DNA of 64,000 bases from Favolaschia claudopus (lineage: Eukaryota; Basidiomycota; Agaricomycetes; Agaricales; Mycenaceae). The notes beneath the pieces were generated by a model. That model made no database searches, was not told the origin of the DNA, and saw only the letters and a program-made list of their open reading frames with translations. The DNA lies in the NCBI GenBank assembly GCA_037176885.1, contig JAWWNJ010000190.1:310001-374000 (forward strand). Direction: 5' to 3'. This document shows positions 56,097 to 64,000 of this stretch, piece by piece (position 1 is the stretch's first letter; every line of letters starts with the position of its first letter). The position numbers were made by a program, and so were the translations under genes.

Positions 56097-56266
56097 TACA
56101 GTCGAAGCTGTCATAACCCATAGCTCTCGTAACCCATAATCTGCCTTAACCCATACATTTTTCGGGAATTTTGACTGACTTTTGGCTGGGATAACCCATA
56201 AATCTGCCATATGCCATACCTTGTGGACCTAACCGAGGCCTATGGGTTATGACAGCTTCGACTGTA
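56097..56266. mobile_element. Pogo-like MITE, 170 bases
   Basis: Ends TACAGTCGAAGCTGTCATAA and complement, TA borders; AACCCATA repeated within. A remnant of the same ends lies at 31,113-31,150. Pogo-type elements have CAGTCGAA-like termini. Confidence 0.85.
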
Positions 56267-57757
56267 GTTGTTTCGTGACGAAAATTCATGATGTTTTGTC
56301 ATGAATCCATATTGTCACAAAAGCAAGTTTCTGAGCACCATGAAAGCCGTCTTGAAATTCATAACGTCGTTCATGACAAAACATCATGAAACCTGAATTT
56401 CATAACAATCTGCATGAATTTCATGATGAATACTTTGCACAGTGCTGTGGAATCATTCCATACATATCTACTACCCAAGAGTATCAAACTCATAACTATG
56501 TGCCAAAATCATTGTCCAATGCTGCGCTTTTGTCGAATTGCGCAAAATCACAAGTGTCAAAGTTATTCTTAGTCTACGAGCTGTACTGAATCTTCCTGGC
56601 TGAGATGACCAGTGCATGAGATGTCAGTAGATGCCAAACATTATGTTCATAAAAAATTCACCACAAAAAACTACAAATTTGGCCCAAACCGATCAAATTT
56701 CCGGTTACTTTCTGTGATGACGAGTAGGCGTCAATCTTCCGTACAGCCCATCGCCGCTGGAGTGCCTGGAGCTCCTCAATCTGCCCCTCCAGCTGTTTGA
56801 GCCGCTCCTCCCCGAGCTCCTGTAGAAGTAAGTCTGTTTTAATCTCCTTCCACGCCGTGGAAAGACCCTTCTCGTTATTCGCATGATCGCCGCACATCCC
56901 TCGAAGTCGTCGGCAGATCTCGAAGTCGTCGGCAGATCATGCGCAAGTCTGAATTTTCCAAGGCTTTTGCCGATTGGACTGGCATTGTAGGCGGACATGA
57001 TGTCCTCGTAGACGGTAAGCCAAGCCTCCTTGGATTGCGCTGTGCTGTGGTCCACCGTTGATTTAATTCCAGTGAATCGAATGCGCGGATCGTCGGTCAA
57101 GGTAACGGACCCATCTGCGTGCATGACGGGGACGCGCATGTGAATGTGGTGGGATTGGTAGTCGAGGTGGCGACGCGAGGTGCTGTCGCTGCTCATTGTA
57201 ATATCTAAAATCTTTTTAGCATGCCGAAAACTAATTTTGCGAATAGTCTGACCGTTTGTGTAGTGCATCTCAACACCCAGCTGCACCTGCGATGCAACCA
57301 GGCCCTCAAGAACAGCACGCCGGACAGTCCTGCGACTCATTGCGCGATCCAAATCGACGCCGAAAATGTTTGCGATGTCTTGGATCAACTCGCCGACTTT
57401 GCCCTCTTTGCACCCGCTCGCAACAAGGACGCGGGCAATCGCACGCAGTTCAACCTTGTATGCACGCCCTTTCTTGGCGCACATGCGAACCGCGTGTTTG
57501 GCGCTGTGTGAACCGTTGCGGACCCTTCTCAGAGACTCCGAGTGGCGGCTGTTTTGACGCTGTTGGAGATTAGCGTGATATTTGAGTGAGCGCGAGTAAT
57601 CAATACACGCGTTTGAGAAAGAAAATAAAATAGAGCTCAAGCTTCCTATATATTCAGCGAATCCAACTTAGTTAACTCAAGCGGTTTTCAGCGAGAACTT
57701 ATCTCCCTGAGGCTAGTTGGAGTAAACACAACCTAGCACCGTCTGTACCTGTAATAG

Positions 57758-58205
57758 AGAGTTTGCGGTGAGCCGCCAGAAGCCACCTGGTGGCTCCGAC
57801 GGCATGCGGATTGGAGCGGCTACGTCATGTGGCGGCTCGTTCAGCGGCTCATCGCGCGCGGTCCTTAGCACAATTTTGAGGTTGGGTACCTTGCATACTT
57901 GACTATACCTTCAGCCAATGAGAGTTCGTTGTCCAAACGTGCATAATTGTTTTGAATTGAAGCAATTTCCAGCGTCAACCGAAGTCTTCGGCTCGAATGT
58001 GCGATAGCGTCAGATTTTCAGATCCAATTTTCTTCGTGTGTGTATGGTTCAATATATAGATGACTAAGTACTAAGAATGCACTCGCAAAACCAAATTTGA
58101 ACCAGTCTTACCAGCCGCCAAACGAGCCGCCAGACAGCATAGCCGCTCCAATCCGCATGCCATTAGAGCCGCCAGGTGGCTTCTGGCGGCTCACCGCAAA
58201 CTCTC
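57758..58205 (+). mobile_element. TAATA-flanked MITE, complete copy
   Basis: 448 bases; ends GAGAGTTTGCGGTGAGCCGC and complement, arms about 90 bases. TAATA occurs at 57,753-57,757 and 58,206-58,210. The same element, truncated and inverted, starts the window at 1-399. Confidence 0.9.
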
Positions 58206-60384
58206 TAATACCAGAAATGAGCGCGAAGCTTTCACTTAGGGTTCACACAATAGTTAGTTAGAACTACGTAGATTGATGGGATAGAAAGATTGTCCTCCAC
58301 AAGAGGGGAGGGCTCCTCATTTATACGTAGAGACTACAGCTGAGGCTATGTAAATGCTATGTTAATTGATATCAATACACAGGACTGAAGGCTGTGAGTA
58401 GGCAGTACTTACAGAGCCTGACCGCGACAATTGAGACGTGTTTGCAGTGAGTCACAGTCAGGTGACTGTGACCAACCACTTGATCCTCTTCACCGCAACT
58501 TCACCGTTTCGATCTCTTCGCGGTTCGCCTCTCAACTTAATATGGTCCTTGCGTACCAGAGTCACCTCAAGCTACTCCTCACCCCTCTCTTTATGTCGCT
58601 ATACTTGTATGATCTGCTTTCAGTGCTCTGGGTCTGTTCCTTGCCGGTTTGTGGTTTGTCACGCTGTCCGACGAAAATCCAGTGAGTTATCGGTGAATGA
58701 ACAAAAACTCGACGCGATCTAATCCACAGCCCTCCAAATAGAGCATCTCCTTCACGGCATACTGTAGGGCTAATTTTTCGTCACAAAATTCTTCTTTCCC
58801 GGTAAAAAACTGTGCATTCATCGGCTTGAGAACCAGTATTTCGTCGTCCGCCGGGTCACAAGTCCAAATTGCCATCTAATGTTGTGTTGTCACTTATACC
58901 CCAGGAATTTTTTTTACGCTGCGCGACAGTCTACATCTCCATCGAAACCCCGCCTCAGCAAATTCAATTCTTGCTTTCCGGCAAGAGAGAACTTAAGAGT
59001 GTCTCTCTCTATGTGTGTTCTCCTTATTCATACCTCGCTCTTATGCTAAATCTGCTCACGGAATTTTTCTTCCGCTGCGCGGCGCAGTGAAGTCGTCTCG
59101 GAAGAGAAAATTCAAGCACAGCTTGGGTGAGCTCATCGGACACCAATCTTTCTTAATACTTGTCATATCAAGCAAGATTCATGCGCCAGTCTTCCTGTGT
59201 AATCGAATAGCATTCTCTCACAAGTGTATCCCCAGTTCCTATTGTTCATCTGAACCAGATAATTCCAAGTACATAATTCATCTTTTTTCTATCAATTTTA
59301 AATCCTGACGGCGCTGACCTTGATACGGTCTCTCGAAAGATACAGCTGCAACCCGTGTGAATTGCGCATGCAGTTTGCTCCCGGAAAATGAGATTTTTGG
59401 CTTCATTCAAGCCGGTGTCTGATATTACTTAATAGAATAATCTGGTGTGGATGTCGGAAAAACATGGTTTTGCTTATAAGGGATTGAGCCGGATTACGGC
59501 GTTGTGGAGCCTTGGGATGTCTTGCAACCGGTTGGCGGGGTGGATCATAAGCCACCCCAAGTTCTTCGAATCCGTTGTAACTTGCCTGGTTTAGACCTAG
59601 CAAAATATGAATCTCTGAGCATTCCAAGTACCGAGATAACATCAACTCCCCGTGAATTTGAGCCATCTATGTTCATGGTGTGTGAGTCCCAGTCGCGCGC
59701 TTGTACTCTAAGCTGAACTGAGACCTGCCCTCAAGCGTTACGGCACAATGACGACAGCGCCCCACAAAGGTGCTGCGGAGCGACAAACACGACGACCACC
59801 CTTCTCTCCTCCCACCACGACGTCGCTTTCTTCCAATAGTACTATTGAACAACTTGAAATCGTTATCAAAATTCGCTTTCCCCATAAAAATTCTAATTTA
59901 TCAATGCATCTTGTGCTGTCTCTGTATCCGCAATTCAAGCATTTTGTTCAACACCGCGTCTATCACCAAACCAACATTCAGCCTACGTCTTTAAGAACGC
60001 ACTGTGGATAGCTTCGACCCTACTACCCGTCAAGTTTAGGTATCCCCGCCTCGCACGCGATCCCGTTTAGATAGGACAGTTTTTCCCTATATTTCATTCA
60101 ATAATATATCTTTTTTCCACTCCTTCCATTGCGTGCTTTGAGCTACTTTGAGCACTTTGAGGACTCTAAGTGCTATGACTCTGAACCACTATAGGCTACT
60201 TTGGTCTACTTTGACCGTCTCTGGGTGACTATGGATTTGCGACCACCCCTGCGGTTCATACTGAGACTCCGAGTCAATAACATTTGTTGAGGTGGCGAGA
60301 AACATTGAGGAGTGACAGCGCATGTTGGGTTGCGGGAGGAGATGTGAGAAGTGGAGGGACGGACACGACTCTAACTTTATTCTT
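58206..60384. other. Mostly unrecognised; one small coding-like exon on minus
   Basis: A minus-strand frame at 58,875-58,687 starts MAIWTCDPADDEILVLKPMN and looks protein-like for about 55 residues before a possible donor; no following exon could be identified. Other frames (58,431-58,722, 59,403-59,666, 59,748-60,011) have no motif. CTGCGCG-type palindromes flank 58,915-59,090. Confidence 0.35.
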
Positions 60385-60660
60385 ACTAACAGTTACCCGT
60401 GCTATTTTACGGTGTGATTCTCGATGAAAATTGATACTGTATCACTCTTCAAGTAGTATGATACAGTTAGTAAGCGGTATGAATCTTCCAGCCCAAACAC
60501 CATCCGTTCACTCTTGACGTTCTTGGAAGTGTGTTTGTAATGCAGAACTTGCGTAGACTTACGGGTTCTTGAGTAATTACTCCTCATCCATCCAGTGGCC
60601 GGATAGCTGTAGAAACGGCCGAGATCGACCGAAAAACCCAGCGCTAGAGTTGTGCTAGAG
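60385..60660 (-). mobile_element. Helitron-like 3' end and adjoining body, copy 3
   Basis: On the minus strand ACACCGTAAAATAGCACGGGT, AACTG, TTAG, then T: the same terminus as at 10,261 with one change in the CTAG. Similarity to copy 1 continues for about 270 bases to CGAAAAACCCAGCGC. Confidence 0.55.
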
Positions 60661-60812
60661 ACTTATTCGCACTACATATGTGATAGTAAGATGATTGTCA
60701 ACAATAAATGAACCACTTACCCATTTCTTCAACGCTGGAGGCTTCAGCAGAAGGTTCGCTAGACTCGTTCCTTTTACAAGGGGCGAGAATTAAAAAAAAT
60801 GATTTGTATGCA

Positions 60813-60866
60813 ATTTGTATGCCGGAGTCCCGGCCTACAGGTGGGGGAGCTTGCGTGAATTCCGTA
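60813..60866 (-). repeat. 50-base hairpin repeat, copy 3
   Basis: The complement reads ACGGAATTCACGCAAGCTCC, then GGCCGGGACTCCGGCATAC. Nearly the same as 953-1,000. Confidence 0.65.
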
Positions 60867-61156
60867 CAAGTACATAAGTAGAATTGTGGAGGCGATTCTA
60901 ATGCCCGAATGCGTGGATTGTAAAGCTTTACAAGAAGTACATACATACACACAGTATATATCTGGATAGCGTAAGATTCAAAATACATATTCACTAAGGT
61001 CAATGGCATTATAAATACTTTGCAGCTTTGGAGATTCACGCCTTATTTGCGCCTTATCCTTATCCCGCCTAGTCTCGAACCCAGACGTTATGAGCAGCAA
61101 CCGCTCGCGCTCTGCGAGCGCGCAATATTGAGATGTCGAGATGAGGGCGAGGCAGA

Positions 61157-61765
61157 ATGATGGTGAATTTTGATCGCGGTTGCTGCTCTATAACAGGGAT
61201 GATGGTGCTTGTGATTTGGTTGATGTTTCTGCCCCGGCCATCATCCCGAAAGATCTGGAGCCGAGATTATATCCCGCCATTCAAGAGGCGTCTGGATCCG
61301 ACCCACTATCATTTCAACTGCACGTGTTTGACGTCGGCTGAGGGGGTGCCAAATATTATTGTTTGGTTGGTCGGTATCCCCGACTTTTGAAAGTGCGCAG
61401 AGACGACGCAATTCTCAGTCATTTGGCGTCGAGATCAAGAGCCAACCAAATATAAATATTTGGCCCCCCGGGTTTCTAAATTATCCACTACTTTTGGCCG
61501 GGCGCCGTCCGCCGAGGAGGTTTGGCCGAGGTCAGGAGGTACTTTCCCACTGAAAGGCTTCGGCTCCCACCACTTGCCACTTGTTCCTTAGGTACAATGA
61601 CTCCCTTTGAAACCGTATCCACAAAGCATTTTCTCGCAGTCTTGGCTGCAAGCTTGGGGTCTGTGGAAAACGTTCACAATCTCACTGCGCCCTCGCACGA
61701 ATCACCTCTCGCAGCTTTAATCGGCTGGAGAGCGACGACCAGAATATCGTTTGCTCTCTCCGGGG
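61157..61765 (+). other. Possible eroded 5' part of the helicase fragment; not recognised
   Basis: Frames of 60-110 codons overlap on plus. None shows the Walker motifs. Part may belong to the helicase that ends near 61,900, since phrases such as SVENVHNLTAPSHESPL do not belong to any family I know. Confidence 0.25.
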
Positions 61766-61900
61766 TACCAGCTGTTCACTCATGGTCAACTATATGTAGC
61801 ACTATCTCGATGTACATCCAGCCAACGTATCAAGGCTTTGCTCAAACCAGCAAACGTAGATAGTGCACTTACCAAAAATTTTGTATATGACGGCACCCGC
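61766..61900 (+). pseudogene. Motif-VI fragment of a Helitron/PIF1-type helicase
   Basis: The frame reads YQLFTHGQLYVALSRCTSSQ and, 20 residues on, TKNFVYDG. FTHGQLYVALSR is the strongly conserved C-terminal motif VI of the helicase domain of Helitron RepHel proteins. Nothing upstream of it can be read as the rest of the domain, and the downstream part is arginine-rich and unrelated. Confidence 0.7.
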
Positions 61901-62141
61901 TGGCGAGAGCAAAGTACGATCATCTCGCTATGGCACCGCCACAGTCAGCGACGACGAAGAAGACGCGGTCGACGCGGGGGAAGGGAGGGGAAGCAAGTGT
62001 CCGAGACTTTCAACGCTAGTCTTCTGTCATTAGCGCACATGTGAGTAAAGCAGAGCAAGGAGCTACAGTAGTACGGTCGCCGAGGAATGGCGTTGCTGGA
62101 CGATGTCAAGGAGTCTGCGACTGGGAGAGGTTTGATGGTGA

Positions 62142-63680
62142 TTATTCAGTGGCTCTATGAATCCGAATCGTTGCCCCCTGGAGAATTACGGCCAATCCTG
62201 TCAGATTGGCGTCCGTGTATTTCTTGACCGTGGTCAAGTCCAGTGATATCAACCGGAGGTGACCCCGCTTCACCATATCTCCAATGCCATTAAGAAGATA
62301 GTCAGTCACGACTACATGCTCCTGCCTGCGGCCACGCTGCTGAATATCGTGAACCCACAAGCATGTCAAATGTCCAAGTTGTTTGAGACAGTGAAGAAGT
62401 TGGCTGTCACATATGCGCAGCTTAAGACACAGTGTCTGTAACGAGTTGGACAGACCGCAGCGCGAAATGAAGGCTAAAAATTCGGTAATTGGAATGCAAG
62501 CGGCGGGAGCAACAATTCCAAGCCGAACGAGTGAAGGAAGCGTGGCTGACTGCAATGCAGTAGCTAGCACCGACTCATTGGCATCTCTACAGCGAATCTC
62601 AAACTTCGAGACCATGGAAGTAATAGGCGCGACAGCGGAAAGGGGCGTAAATTTGTCTAGGTGTAGGATGAACGTGGTGCAAGTCGAGCAAAGGCTAAGT
62701 GTTGCCAGTGCGTACTGCAGCTCCTCTCCGGCAGACACATAAGAGGTGACCTGACGCAATTTTTCTGCCTTCCATGGGAGTGCCAGACGTGCAGAGGAGG
62801 AGAAGGCGGCCGTTTCTAAATTAACGGCGTTTTGAAAGCCTTGGACAGGAAAAGGTTGAGTGTGCGGGAGAGAGACAAAGGAGCTGGATGATATGATGGA
62901 GAGATTTCTGAGCAGGGGAAGGGGTTTAGTGCAATCCTTGAAATAATGCGAAATGACGGAAAGCGGAAGTCTCAAATCCACCAGTTCCCATCTGTGGACC
63001 TGTTCAAACAGCAGGCAAAGGGGCGCCGAAAGGAACTCGTTATGAGCGGTCTTCTCAGTGGCACGAAGACCAATCCTTAAAGGCACTGTGCCTGATCGCC
63101 TGAGATACGCAGCAAAAAGTTGCCGCTCCTTGATGCAGAATTGGGACAAGTTGAGGTCTATGTGTCTCCATAGGGAGGGACTGCCAGCAATCAGGAAGTA
63201 CCATCCGTGGCAAACCTGCAAGGCATCAACCAAACATGAACACTCAGGGGAAGTAACACAAACAACCTGTGAGCAGTGACGTAGATTGCGAGTGCTATCA
63301 ATGTAACTGAGTTGAGGTATTGGGCATGCAACCAAGGAGAAGATCTGGAGTAACAGCTCAATGGGAATCCTGCGAATTGGGGAGCAGAGGCTTGTGCATC
63401 CTGCAGCATATCTCTCCAAATCGACAAGGACTTGTTTCATCCGTACGATGCACTGCCGAACGTTTGAGTCCCCTTGAATTGTTGCCATTCTGCAGATTTC
63501 TCGCCGATAGAGGGCAGCATCCGCCGAACAAGCGGAGGACGCTCTTGAGAAATCGGACGATGGGCCCGTTAAGGGCCATGAGGCACGGACTAGTTCTCGC
63601 AACGCAGCTTGTTGAGCGGTGTCAAAGTGAGAGGACGCGTACATGTTGGAAACGTAAAGGTTGGTGACCCATCGTTTCAC
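62142..63680 (-). CDS. F-box-like domain protein, intact single exon
   Basis: A frame of 512 residues from the ATG at 63,680 to the TGA near 62,142. The N-terminal 95 residues are helical with the LVDLERYAAGC leader often found in this group. The F-box-like motif is SPIRRIPIELLLQIFSLV at about residues 101-118, followed by a cysteine-rich gap and ALQVCHGWYFLIAGSPSLWRHIDL. The rest is leucine-rich without regular repeats. Such proteins may bring targets to SCF ubiquitin ligases through Skp1; very many exist in Agaricomycetes and most have no known target. A start at about 63,641 (MYASSHF) is also possible. This is the clearest unbroken host-type gene in the window. Confidence 0.85.
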   Translation of the reverse strand: MKRWVTNLYVSNMYASSHFDTAQQAALRELVRASWPLTGPSSDFSRASSACSADAALYRREICRMATIQGDSNVRQCIVRMKQVLVDLERYAAGCTSLCSPIRRIPIELLLQIFSLVACPIPQLSYIDSTRNLRHCSQVVCVTSPECSCLVDALQVCHGWYFLIAGSPSLWRHIDLNLSQFCIKERQLFAAYLRRSGTVPLRIGLRATEKTAHNEFLSAPLCLLFEQVHRWELVDLRLPLSVISHYFKDCTKPLPLLRNLSIISSSSFVSLPHTQPFPVQGFQNAVNLETAAFSSSARLALPWKAEKLRQVTSYVSAGEELQYALATLSLCSTCTTFILHLDKFTPLSAVAPITSMVSKFEIRCRDANESVLATALQSATLPSLVRLGIVAPAACIPITEFLAFISRCGLSNSLQTLCLKLRICDSQLLHCLKQLGHLTCLWVHDIQQRGRRQEHVVVTDYLLNGIGDMVKRGHLRLISLDLTTVKKYTDANLTGLAVILQGATIRIHRATE

Positions 63681-64000
63681 GTGTTCGACATCGGCTAATT
63701 TGACGTGAGATACTCGGGGTCACGGAAAGTGATGGTGTCGCTCCTTTTTCGGATTTCTGGACGCTGAATGAAGGGCTTTTTATGAAAAAAGGTAGGCTAG
63801 AATGACTATCTGCGAATTTCTAGCATAATGATTTGACCAAACAATCATGATATGCCATCAAATGGCCGTAAAAGGCAAAACCACCAAAATCCAGCTTGGC
63901 GCAAGATGTTTTTCATCAAAATTGGATAAGCCAGATTGTAGCCCTTGACGAGTAGATAGATGTGGCATTTCGAATTGGGCAAAAATATACTTCGGTTCTG
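63681..64000. other. Upstream region of the F-box gene; nothing recognised
   Basis: AT-rich sequence with no repeats shared with the rest of the window; presumably includes the promoter of the minus-strand F-box gene. Confidence 0.35.

Larger units (their letters stand above)
55573..56444. mobile_element. TTCATGATG element, copy 2
   Basis: Ends CACTGTGCCAA and TTGCACAGTG; TGAAATTCATGATG and CATGATGTTT variants are repeated about 20 times in the outer 180 bases of each side. It contains a tRNA-like segment and the MITE at 56,097-56,266. The flanking 8 bases do not match. Confidence 0.7.
54964..56726. mobile_element. TA-flanked element, TACTCG...AAAGTAACCGG family, copy 3, inserted in a gene
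   Basis: Inverted ends TACTCGTCATCACAGAAAGT continuing AACCGGAAATT on both sides; TA at both borders. 1,763 bases, no transposase. It carries the TTCATGATG element at 55,573-56,444. The coding frame of the interrupted gene runs up to each TA (KIDAY on one side, MTLPPAER on the other). Confidence 0.9.
53999..57640 (-). pseudogene. Large unknown-function gene multiplied in Agaricomycetes, split by a transposon
   Basis: The gene reads from about 57,640 down to 53,999 with the element at 54,964-56,726 inside. N-terminal segments include SSDSTSRRHLDYQSHHIHMR and STVDHSTAQSKEAWLTVYED. After the insertion come LPPAERAARDLACVNAM, WTGCCMHKDQNSFKGGN, VVLAGAIFENAIEKRGQGDQ and TRFGSHGEAACELV; the C-terminal part has LTELAVLAIYHLFIAVPYTR and SLGPLHEEVRDH. 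I recall this as a family with hundreds of members in some mushrooms and no assigned function. Three breaks: a 19-base tandem duplication (56,901-56,938) that shifts the frame, the transposon, and one extra A in an A8 run at about 54,354-54,361 (minus strand). Joining the transposon flanks at one TA restores the local frame exactly. Confidence 0.65.

Noticed and set aside
53999..57640. KDZ-type (Kyakuja/Dileera/Zisupton) transposase
   Set aside because: None of the KDZ signature motifs could be seen; the segments instead fit a different expanded family of unknown function.

Overview
The window looks like a repeat-rich, probably heterochromatic, part of the genome of an agaricomycete (mushroom-forming) basidiomycete. 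The reasons are genes with many short GT-AG introns of about 45-60 bases; a single-exon F-box protein of the type expanded in this group; a Gag with one CCHC knuckle; a Crypton-type tyrosine recombinase; and remnants of two large protein families that I know, from memory only, as highly multiplied in Agaricomycetes. There are no bacterial features, no rRNA and no convincing complete tRNA.

Nearly everything recognisable is mobile DNA. Region by region: 0-3.5 kb holds a truncated TAATA-flanked MITE, the last exon of a PIF1-like helicase, a hAT-like element inside another MITE, and a TA-flanked element. 3.56-7.69 kb is a complete, apparently intact autonomous hAT transposon (nine coding exons, 1,006 residues, perfect 8-base target duplication). 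8-21 kb is a field of small non-autonomous elements, Helitron-like ends and a few unrecognised gene fragments. 21.5-25.6 kb is a stack of elements inserted in one another. 25.9-29.3 kb has a Mutator-like element with a perfect 9-base duplication and several inverted-repeat elements. 29.3-31.1 kb is a protein-kinase-like gene with a possible nuclease-like N-terminus, broken late by a frameshift. 32.6-35.5 kb is a tail-to-tail gene pair: an almost intact unknown gene and an intact tyrosine recombinase. 37.3-47.5 kb has two copies of a diverged element ending in a conserved hairpin, a defective Copia element and a Gag relic. 50.4-57.6 kb holds two large decayed genes on the minus strand, the second split by a TA-flanked transposon that itself carries two further nested insertions. 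57.8-64 kb has a second copy of the first MITE, Helitron-like ends, a helicase scrap and an intact F-box gene, the only clear host-type gene with no break.

Three themes stand out. (1) Many hAT-like MITE families repeat one short motif, different in each family, through both subterminal regions. (2) A hairpin of about 66 bases recurs three times with a constant loop and compensated stem changes. (3) Insertions can be ordered in time because one element lies inside another and, in several cases, the empty site is visible in a second copy or as a reading frame.
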